Source of the DNA: Brachycybe producta
Lineage: Eukaryota > Arthropoda > Diplopoda > Playtdesmida > Andrognathidae
Assembly: GCA_036925085.1 (NCBI GenBank)
Contig: JAUPFP010000075.1
Location: 496,001 to 560,000 of the forward strand
Length of the DNA: 64,000 nucleotides
Direction of reading: 5' to 3'
Shown piece after piece: positions 51,106-60,382 of the stretch (its first letter is position 1; each line of letters begins with the position of its first letter). The notes under the pieces are model-generated. The model was given only the letters and a program-made list of their open reading frames with translations. It made no database searches and was not told where the DNA came from. Made by a program: the position numbers and the translations under genes.

Positions 51106-51825
51106 TTAGTAGATGAGATTTGTTTGCTCATCTCTTAATGAGACTGCAAATTCCTCTCGGAGAGTAAGAAGAATTTGTTTAAAGTGTTGCCCACGTGGTG
51201 TGGGTTTCACTTTGAAAATTAAAGAAGAGTGAAGGTGACAGTGGGTGATTGTAATGGAAACATAAAATACAAAAACACGGACGGAAACACGTGTGTCCAA
51301 ACGGTTGTCCACCTTTCCGAGTGCTAAGCAGTCAGCAGACAAAAGTTCGTTCCCACGTGTCTCTAAGGACAGGACACAGAATCGCGCGGTCGACACGTGG
51401 TGTGTGTAGCCACAAGTCTCTTCCGCGATTCCACAAAAAACGGTGCCATGCGGTTGGCTTTGACGTGATCGAGGGCCTCCATACATGGTCCCAACATAAA
51501 AAGGCGCCACGCGGTTGGCTTTGACGTGATCGAGGGCCTCCATACGTGGTTCCAACACAAAGGACGCCGCGCGGTTGGCTTTGACGTGATCGAGGGCCTC
51601 CATACGCGGTTTTACAAACGGCGCCACGTGGTTGACTTTGACGCTATCGAGGGTCTCCACACGTGGTTCCAACACAAAGGACGCCGCGCGGTTGACTTTG
51701 ACGTGATCGAGGGTCTCCATACGCGGTTTTACAGACAGGCGCCACGCGGTTGACTTTGACGCTATCGAGGGTCTCCATACGTGGCTCCAACATAGAAAGG
51801 ACGGACGAAGCCTCGTGAGGCACAA
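51106..51825 (-). CDS. Leader ORF through the minisatellite (239 codons, uncertain)
   Basis: An open frame in element sense, lying 5' of gag. Its N-terminal half is repetitive because it reads the ~60-bp minisatellite, giving ~20-residue repeats around PRMEALDHVKANRAA. The C-terminal half shows no domain I recognise. Because most repeat lengths are multiples of three, other frames across the minisatellite also stay open, so length alone is weak evidence. It could be an untranslated leader, a short upstream ORF or a fast-evolving accessory protein. Confidence 0.25.
   Translation of the reverse strand: MCLTRLRPSFLCWSHVWRPSIASKSTAWRLSVKPRMETLDHVKVNRAASFVLEPRVETLDSVKVNHVAPFVKPRMEALDHVKANRAASFVLEPRMEALDHVKANRVAPFYVGTMYGGPRSRQSQPHGTVFCGIAEETCGYTHHVSTARFCVLSLETRGNELLSADCLALGKVDNRLDTRVSVRVFVFYVSITITHCHLHSSLIFKVKPTPRGQHFKQILLTLREEFAVSLRDEQTNLIY
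51441..51800. repeat. Minisatellite of about 60 bp, six copies, in the element leader
   Basis: Copies begin near 51451, 51512, 51572, 51629, 51689 and 51747 (spacing 61, 60, 57, 60, 58). Each contains ggttgrctttgacg and tatcgagg or gatcgagg, followed by cctccata or tctccata. Two forms alternate: one with ccaacacaaaggacgcc, one with cggttttacaracrg. It lies between the primer-binding site and gag. Confidence 0.85.
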
Positions 51826-51892
51826 TCACGAGACTTAGGACAAAGGACGGCTTCTGTTTACAGGTCGGAGAAGGCAGATGGAGCTATACCCC

Positions 51893-51904
51893 GCACCTCC
51901 ACCA
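51893..51904 (-). other. Primer-binding site, tRNA-Ala-like
   Basis: Two bases inside the 5' LTR the minus strand reads TGGTGGAGGTGC. This is complementary to a tRNA ending GCACCUCCACCA, which matches the 3' end of animal tRNA-Ala as I recall it. Beyond 12 nt the match needs a one-base gap. The position and the TGG start make the PBS call sound; the tRNA identity is less sure. Confidence 0.6.
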
Positions 51905-52405
51905 AATGTGAGCTTTTGACATCAACCAATATTTTATTACCAACCTTTAGATGACATTTTCTACTTTTCGTTTCTTCTCTGAGCAGTATGACACCTGCAC
52001 AGAGAAGATCCGAGCTGTAGAGAGAGCTGGATGGAGATAGATTGTAGGCACTCTTCTGCATGGGGGTGAAATCGATGCAGGAGAGTGGCGGCCATTTCTC
52101 TCTCTTCCGGTTGATGCTGATATACATCTTCTCCATCGGTATTCCGACTAGAGAAGATGTTGTAGCTGCTGAGAATCGTATAGCTCCTGCCCTATGAAAC
52201 CTCCGGCCTCTGAAGAGAAGTTATTAACATAAAGACATAGAGACAACGCTACTTCTTGTTACAACACTTTTATTCATTCCTTGTAAGAAGTACAGATACA
52301 AGGGTGAATAGTAAAATACTAACTGTGAATCCTCAGGCCCATGATTTGGAATGTATCTCAAAAACAGGCAAAGGAAAGAACTGAGGAACAAAGAGGAACA
52401 TGGTC

Positions 52406-52413
52406 CTTTTATA
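52406..52413 (-). promoter_or_regulatory. LTR TATA box (TATAAAAG)
   Basis: Canonical TATAAAAG on the minus strand in the 5' LTR. Together with AATAAA about 130 bp downstream it outlines the U3/R boundary of a Pol II LTR promoter. The two upstream TGAGTCA motifs would act as enhancer sites if AP-1-type factors are used; that is inference. Confidence 0.7.
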
Positions 52414-52415
52414 CC

Positions 52416-52454
52416 TTGGACCTGTGTACACCTGCGAGGTGTGACCAGGTCCAA
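52416..52454. other. Inverted repeat just upstream of the LTR TATA box
   Basis: Two 18-bp arms (52416-52433 and 52437-52454) around a 3-bp centre, with 15 of 18 positions paired. On the minus strand the outer part is TTGGACCTG on one side and CAGGTCCAA on the other. It lies just upstream of the TATA box in transcription sense. The same repeat in the 3' LTR (42952-42990) has an extra mismatch at 42954. Confidence 0.65.
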
Positions 52455-54729
52455 GTGACCATGGTCCTTTATGTATCAATCCGCCGCTTGGGCATGAGTC
52501 AGAAAGGTGAGTCAGAGAGGAGGGAGGGACGGTTGAGAGTTGTTTACCCCCCAGGCTATGGTTTTGGCGGGATCACGATTTACAGGGTGTTACACAGTTA
52601 TTAATATATGATTCCCATTATTTAAAAAATAGAAAAAAATTATGCCAACAAAACACAGTATTCCCAGGCAGTCACCCATCCAAGTACTGACTGGGCCCAA
52701 TGTTGCTTAACTTTGGTGATCGGATGAGAGCCAGTGTGTTCAACATGGTATGGCCGTTGACACCCCAAAATGTACAAGTTCAACTTTCGAAAGATCTAAA
52801 TAAGTTAACTCTCCACTGCAAAAAATACTTATTACAGTTAACTATTATTGTGTGCATTTTCAGTTATTTATATAAAATAAGTGTTCAATTTTATCACGCC
52901 AGTTATTAATATATGATTCCCATTATTTAAAAAATAGAAAAAAATTATGCCAACAACACCCAGTATTCCCAGGCAGTCACCCATCTAAGTACTGACTGGG
53001 CCCAATGTTGCTAAACTTTGGTGATCGGATGAGAACCAGTGTGTTCAACATGGTATGGCCGTTGACACCCCAAAATGTACAAGTTCAACTTTCGAAAGAT
53101 CTAAATAAGTTAACTCTCCACTTCAAAAAATACTTATTACAGTTAACTATTATTGTGTGCATTTTCAGTTATTTATATAAAATAAGTGTTCAATTTTATC
53201 ATGCCAGTTATTAATATATGATTCCCATTATTTAAAAAATAGAAAAAAATTATGCCAACAACACCCAGTATTCCCAGGCAGTCACCCATCTAAGTAGTGA
53301 CTGGGCCCAATGTTGCTTAATTTTGGTGATCGGATGAAAACCAGTGTGTTCAACATAGTATGGCCGCTGACACACCAAAATGTACAAGTTCAACTTTCGA
53401 AAGATCTAAATAAGTTAACTCTCCACTTCAAAAAATACTTATTACAGTTAACTATTATTGTGTGCATTTTCAGTTATTTATATAAAATAAGTGGTCAATT
53501 TTATCATGCCAGTTATTAATATATGATTCCCATTATTTAAAAAATAGAAAAAAATTATGCCAACAACACCCAGTATTTCCAGGCAGTCACCCATCCAAGT
53601 ACTGACTGGGCCCAATGTTGCTTAACTTTGGTGATCGGATGAGAACCAGTGTGTTCAACATGGTATGGTCGTTGACACCCGAAAATGTACAAGTTCAACT
53701 TTCGAAAGATCTAAATAAGTTAACTCTCCACTTCAAAAAATACTTATTACAGTTAACTATTATTGTGTGCATTTTCAGTTATTTATATAAAATAAGTGTT
53801 CAATTTTATCATGCCAGTTATTAATAGATGATTCCCATTATTTAAAAAATGAAAAGAAATACACCAACAACACCCAGTATTCCCAGGCAGTCACCAATCC
53901 AAGTACTGACTGGGCCCAATGTTGCTTAACTTTGGTGATCAGATGAGAACCAGTGTGTTCAACATGGTATGGTCGTTGACACCCGAAAATGTACAAGTTC
54001 AACTTTCGAAAGATCTAAATAAGTTAACTCTCCACTTCAAAAAATACTTATTACAGTTAACTATTATTGTGTGCATTTTCAGTTATTTATATAAAATAAG
54101 TGTTCAATTTTATCATGCCAGTTATTAATATATGATTCCCATTATTTAAAAAATAGAAAAAAATTATGCCAACAACACCCAGTATTCCCAGCCAGTCACC
54201 CATCCAAGTACTGACTGGGCCCAATGTTGCTTAACTTTGGTGATCGGATGAGATCCAGTGTGTTCAACATTGTATGGCCATTGACACCCCAAAATGTACA
54301 AGTTCAACTTTCGAAAGATCTAAATAAGTTAACTCTCCACTTCAAAAAAATACTTATTACAGTTAACTATTATTGTGTGCATTTTCAGTTATTTATATAA
54401 AATAAGTGTTCAATTTTATCATGCCAGTTATTAATAGATGATTCCCATTATTTAAAAAATGAAAAGAAATACACGAACAACACCCTGTCTTCCCAGGCAG
54501 TCACCAATCCAAGTACTGACTGGGCCCAATGTTGCTTAACTTTGGTGATCAGATGAGAACCAATGTGTTCAACATGGTATGGCCGTTGACACCCTAAAAT
54601 GTAAAAGTTCAACTTTCGAAAGATCTAAATAAGTTAACTCTCCACTTCAAAAAATACTTATTACAGTTAACTATTATTGTGTGCATTTTCAGTTATTTAT
54701 ATAAAATAAGTGTTCAATTTTATCGTGCC

Positions 54730-56570
54730 ATTTATTAATATATGATTCCCAATATTTAAAAAATAGAAAAAAATTATGCCAACAACACCCAGTATTCCCA
54801 GGCAGTCACCCATCCAAGTACTGACTGGGCCCAATGTTGCTTAACTTTGGTGATTGGATGAGAACCAGTGTGTTCAACATGGTACGGCCGTTGACACCCC
54901 AAAATGTACAAGTTCAACTTTCGAAAGATCTAAATAAGTTAACTCTCCACTTCAAAAAATACTTATTACAGTTAACTATTATTGTGTGCATTTTCAGTTA
55001 TTTATATAAAATAAGTGTTCAATTTTATCATGCCAGTTATTAATATATGATTCCCATTATTTAAAAAATAGAAAAAAATTTTTGCCAACAACACCCAGTA
55101 TTCCCAAGCAGTCACCCATCCAAGTACTGACTGGGCCCAATGTTGCTTCACATTGGTGATCGGATGAGAACCAGTGTGTTCAACATGGTATAGCCGTTGA
55201 CACCCCAAAATGTACAAGTTCAACTATCGAAAGATCTAAATAAGTTAACTCTCCACTTCAAAAAATACTTATTACAGTTAACTAATATTGTGTGCATTTT
55301 CAGTTATTTATATAAAATAAGTGTTCAATTTTATCATGCCAGTTATTAATAGATGATTCCCATTATTTAAAAAATGAAAAGAAATACACCAACAACACCC
55401 AGTATTCCCAGGCAGTCACCCATCCAAGTACTGACTGGGCCCAATGTTGCTTAACTTTGGTGATCGGATGAGAACCAGTGTGTTCAACATAGTATGGCCG
55501 CTGACACCCCAAAATGTACAAGTTCAACTTTCGAAAGATCTAAATAAGTTAACTCTCCACTTCAAAAAATACTTATTACAGTTAACTATTATTGTGTGCA
55601 TTTTCAGTTATTTATATAAAATAAGTGTTCAATTTTATCATGCCATTTATTAATATTTGATTCCCAATATTTAAAAAATAGAAAAAAATTATGCCAACAA
55701 CACCCAGTATTCCCAGGCAGTCATCCATCCAAGTACTGACTGGGCCCAATGTTGCTTAACTTTGGTGATTGGATGAGAACCAGTGTGTTCAACATGGTAC
55801 GGCCGTTGACACCCCAAAATGTACAAGTTCAACTTTCGAAAGATCTAAATAAGTTAACTCTCCACTTCAAAAAATACTTATTACAGTTAACTATTATTGT
55901 GTGCATTTTCAGTTATTTATATAAAATAAGTGTTCAATTTTATCATGCCAGTTATTAATATATGATTCCCATTATTTAAAAAATAGAAAAAAAATTTTGC
56001 CAACAACACCCAGTATTCCCAAGCAGTCACCCATCCAAGTACTGACTGGGCCCAATGTTGCTTCACATTGGTGATCGGATGAGAACCAGTGTGTTCAACA
56101 TGGTATAGCCGTTGACACCCCAAAATGTACAAGTTCAACTATCGAAAGATCTAAATAAGTTAACTCTCCACTTCAAAAAATACTTATTACAGTTAACTAA
56201 TATTGTGTGCATTTTCAGTTATTTATATAAAATAAGTGTTCAATTTTATCATGCCAGTTATTAATAGATGATTCCCATTATTTAAAAAATGAAAAGAAAT
56301 ACACCAACAACACCCAGTATTCCCAGGCAGTCACCCATCCAAGTACTGACTGGGCCCAATGTTGCTGAACTTTGGTGATCGGATGAGAACCAGTGTGTTC
56401 AACATAGTATGGCCGCTGACACCCCAAAATGTACAAGTTCAACTTTCGAAAGATCTAAATAAGTTAACTCTCCACTTCAAAAAATACTTATTACAGTTAA
56501 CTATTATTGTGTGCATTTTCAGTTATTTATATAAAGTAAGTGTTCAATTTTATCATGCCAGTTATTAATA
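54730..56570. repeat. 3-unit higher-order repeat, two copies offset by 915 bp
   Basis: Units 54834, 55140 and 55444 recur as 55749, 56055 and 56359. Shared variants are tggtacggcc, the ttcacattgg/tatagccg unit with a tttgcc junction at its 3' end, and agtatggccgctgac. The spacer in front of each copy also carries a private form, gccatttattaatat and then ttcccaatattt, near 54728 and 55643. Confidence 0.85.
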
Positions 56571-59500
56571 GATGATTCCCATTATTTAATAAATGAAAAG
56601 AAATACACCAACAACACCCAGTATTCCCAGGCAGTCACCCATCCAAGTACTGACTGGGCCCAATGTTGCTTAACTTTGGTGATTGGATGAGAATCAATGT
56701 GTTCAACATGGTATGGCCGTTGACACCCCAAAATGTACAAGTTCAACTTTTGAAAGATCTAAATAAGTTAACTCTCCACTTCAAAAAATACTTATTACAG
56801 TTAACTATTATTGTGTGCATTTTCAGTTATTTATATAAAATAAGTGTTCAATTTTATCATGCCAGTTATTAATAGATGATTCCCATTATTTAAAAAATGA
56901 AAAGAAATACACCAACAACACACAGTATTCACAGGCAGTCCCCCATCCAAGTACTGACTGGGCCCAATGTTGCTTAACTTTGGTGATCGGATGAGAACCA
57001 GTGTGTTCAACATGGTATGGCCGTTGACACCCCAAAATGTACAAGTTCAACTTTTGAAAGATCTAAATAAGTTAACTCTCCACTACAAAAAATACTTATT
57101 ACAGTAAACTATTATTGTGTGCATTTTCAGTTATTTATATAAAATAAGTGTTCAATTTTATCATGCCAGTTATTAATAGATGATTCCCATTATTTAAAAA
57201 ATGAAAAGAAATACACCAACAACACCCAGTATTCCCAGGCAGTCACCCATCCAAGTACTGACTGGGCCCCAATGTTGCTTAACTTTGGTGATCCGATGAG
57301 AACCAGTGCGTTCAACATGGTATGGCCATTGACACCCCAAAATGTACAAGTTCAACTTTCGAAAGATCTAAATAAGTTAACTCTTCACTTCAAAAAATAC
57401 TTATTACAGTTAACTATTATTTTGTGCATTTTCAGTTATTTATATAAAATAAGTGTTCAATTTTATCATGCCAGTTATTAATATATGATTCCCATTATTT
57501 AAAAAATAGAAAGAAACTATGCCAACAACACCCAGTATTCTCAGGTAGTCACCCATCCAAGTACTGACTGGGCCCAAAGATGCTTAACTTTGGTGATTGG
57601 ATGAGAACCAGTGTGCTCAACATGGTATGGCTGTTGACGCCCCAAAATGTACAAGTTCAACTTTCGAAAGATCTAAATAAGTTAACTCTCCACTTCAAAA
57701 AAATACTTATTACAGTTAACTATTATTGTGTGCATTTTCAGTTATTTATATAAAATAAGTGTTCAATTTTATCATGCCAGTTATTAATAGATGATTCCCA
57801 TTATTTAAAAAATGAAAAGAAATACACCAACAACACCCAGTATTCCCAGGCAGTCACCAATCCAAGTACTGACTGGGCCCAATGTTGCTTAACTTTGGTG
57901 ATCAGATGAGAACCAGTGTGTTCAACATGGTATGGCCGTTGACACCCGAAAATGTACAAGTTCAACTTTCGAAAGATCTAAATAAGTTAACTCTCCACTT
58001 CAAAAAATACTTATTACAGTTAACTATTATTGTGTGCATTTTCAGTTATTTATATAAAATAAGTGTTCAATTTTATCATGCCAGTTATTAATAGATGATT
58101 CCCATTATTTAAAAAATGAAAAGAAATACACCAACAACACCCAGTATTACCAGGCAGTCACCCATCCAAGTACTGACTGGGCCCCAATGTTGCTTAACTT
58201 TGGTGATCGGATGACAACCAGTGTGTTCAACATGGTATGGCCGTTGACACCCCAAAATGTACAAGTTCAACTTTCGAAAGATCTAAATAAGTTAACTCTC
58301 CACTTCAAAAAAATACTTATTACAGTTAACTATTATTGTGTGCATTTTCAGTTATTTATATAAAATAAGTGTTCAATTTTATCATGCCAGTTATTAATAG
58401 ATGATTCCCATTATTTAAAAAATGAAAAGAAATACACCAACAACACCCAGTATTCCCAGGCAGTCACCCATCCAAGTACTGACTGGGCCCAATGTTGCTT
58501 AACTTTGGTGATCGGATGAGAACCAGTGTGTTCAACGTGGTATGGCCGTTGACACCCCAAAATGTACAAGTTCAACTTTCGAAAGATCTAAATAAGTTAA
58601 CTCTCCACTTCAAAAAATACTTATTACAGTTAACTATTATTGTGTGCATTTTCAGTTATTTATATAAAATAAGTGGTCAATTTTATCATGCCAGTTATTA
58701 ATATATGATTCCCATTATTTAAAAAATAGAAAAAAATTATGCCAACAACACCCAGTGTTCCCAGGCAGTCAACCATCCAAGTACTGACTGGGCCCAATGT
58801 TGCTTAACTTTGGTGATTGGATGAGAACCAGTGTGTTCAAAATGGTATGGCTATTGACACCCCAAAATGTACAAGTTCAACTTTCGAAAGATCTAAATAA
58901 GTTAACTCTCCACTTCAAAAAATACTTATAACAGTTAACTATTATTGTGTGCATTTTCAGTTATTTATATAAAATAAGTGTTCAATTTTATCATGCCAGT
59001 TATTAATATATGATTCCCATTATTTAAAAAATAGAAAAAAATTATGCCAACAACACCCAGTATTCCCAGGCAGTCACCCATCCAAGTACTGACTGGGTCT
59101 AATGTTGCTTAACTTTGGTGATCGGATGAGAACCAGTGTGTTCAACATGGTATGGCCGTTGACACCCCAAAATGTACAAGTTCAACTTTCGAAAGATCTA
59201 AATAAGTTAACTCTCCACTTCAAAAAAATACTTATTACAGTTAACTATTATTGTGGGCATTTTCAGTTATTTATATAAAATAAGTGTTCAATTTTATCAT
59301 GCCAGTTATTAATATATGATTCCCATTATTTAAAAAATAGAAAAAATTATGCCAACAACACCCAGTATTCCTAGGCAGTCACCCATTCAAGTACTGCCTA
59401 GGCCCAATGTTGCTTAACTTTGGTGATCAGATGAGAACCAGTGTGTTCAACATGGTATGGCCGTTGACACCCCAAAATGTACAAGTTCAACTTTCGAAAG

Positions 59501-59656
59501 ATCTAAATAAGTTAACTCTCCACTTCAAAAAAATACTTATTACAGTTAACTATTATTGTGTGCATTTTCAGTTATTTATATAAAATAAGTGTTCAATTTT
59601 ATCATGCCAGTTATTAATAGATGATTCCCATTATTTAAAAAATAGAAAAAAATTAT

Positions 59657-59774
59657 GCCAACAACACCCAGTATTCCCAGGCAGTCACCCATCCAAGTAC
59701 TGACTGGGCCCAATGTTGCTTAACTTTGGTGATCGGATGAGAACCAGTGTGTTCAACATGGTATGGCCGTTGAC
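59657..59774 (-). rRNA. 5S rRNA gene, array consensus, class A
   Basis: Read on the minus strand this 118-nt body runs from GTCAACGGCC to GTGTTGTTGGC. The ends pair as helix I (GUCAAC with GUUGGC, one G-U). The internal promoter regions are recognisable: a box-A-like AGTTAAGCAAC and a box-C-like GTACTTGGATGGGTGAC, both close to known animal 5S genes. A T7 tract follows four nucleotides after the 3' end and would terminate RNA polymerase III. Helix II (ATGTTG/CAACAT), helix III (TGGT/ACCA) and helix IV (AGTCA/TGACT) are all perfectly complementary. The assignment as 5S-derived is firm. Whether this copy is transcribed is open, because units of the array differ by a few per cent. Confidence 0.88.
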
Positions 59775-60265
59775 ACCCCAAAATGTACAAGTTCAACTTT
59801 CGAAAGATCTAAATAAGTTAACTCTCCACTTCAAAAAATACTTATTACAGTTGACTATTATTGTGTGCATTTTCAGTTATTTATATAAAATAAGTGTTCA
59901 ATTTTATCATGCCAGTTATTAATATATGATTCCCATTATTTAAAAAATAGAAAAAAATTATGTCAACAACACACAGTATTCCCAGGCAGTCACCCATCCA
60001 AGTACTGACTGGGCCCAATGTTGCTTAACTTTGGTGATCAGATGAGAACCAGTGTGTTCAACATGGTATGGCCGTTGACACCCCAAAATGTACAAGTTCA
60101 ACTTTCGAAAGATCTAAATAAGTTAACTCTCCACTTCAAAAAATACTTATTACAGTTAAATAATATTGTGTGCATTTTCAGTTATTTATATAAAATAAGT
60201 GTTCAATTTTATCATGCCAGTTATTAATAGATGATTCCCATTATTTAAAAAATGAAAAGAAATAC

Positions 60266-60382
60266 ACCAACAACACCCAGTATTCCCAGGCAGTCACCCA
60301 TCCAAGTACTGACTGGGCCCAATGTTGCTTAACTTTGGTGATCGGATGAGAACCAGTGTGTTCAAATGGTATGGCCGTTGAC
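60266..60382 (-). pseudogene. 5S-like unit with 1-nt deletion in helix II
   Basis: gttcaacatgg is reduced to gttcaaatgg, removing one base of the helix II 5' arm. The body is 117 nt, class B flank. Confidence 0.65.

Larger units (their letters stand above)
42443..52594 (-). mobile_element. LTR retrotransposon, Gag-protease, no recognisable pol
   Basis: The 10,152-bp element lies within the 5S array, transcribed on the minus strand. It has two 688-bp LTRs with TG...CA type ends (in element sense TGTAACACCC...GCTCACA), a primer-binding site, a polypurine tract, gag, protease and a third ORF. The LTR ends and the gag/protease type fit Ty3/Gypsy-like elements, but without reverse transcriptase the superfamily cannot be fixed. 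No RT, RNase H or integrase frame is present in either strand, so it is probably non-autonomous. Its internal coding parts are GC-rich against the AT-rich array. Confidence 0.92.
51907..52594 (-). repeat. 5' LTR of the retrotransposon
   Basis: 688 bp, the upstream LTR in element sense. It differs from the other LTR at four bases (52048 G/T, 52096 T/C, 52418 G/C, 52530 C/T) with no indels, about 0.6%. It contains a TATA box at 52406-52413, a poly(A) signal at 52269-52274, and two TGAGTCA (AP-1-like) sites at 52495-52501 and 52508-52514. Confidence 0.95.

Noticed and set aside
42443-52594. Endogenous retrovirus with env as ORF3
   Set aside because: ORF3 has no signal peptide, furin-like site or transmembrane segment that I can see, and no pol is present.
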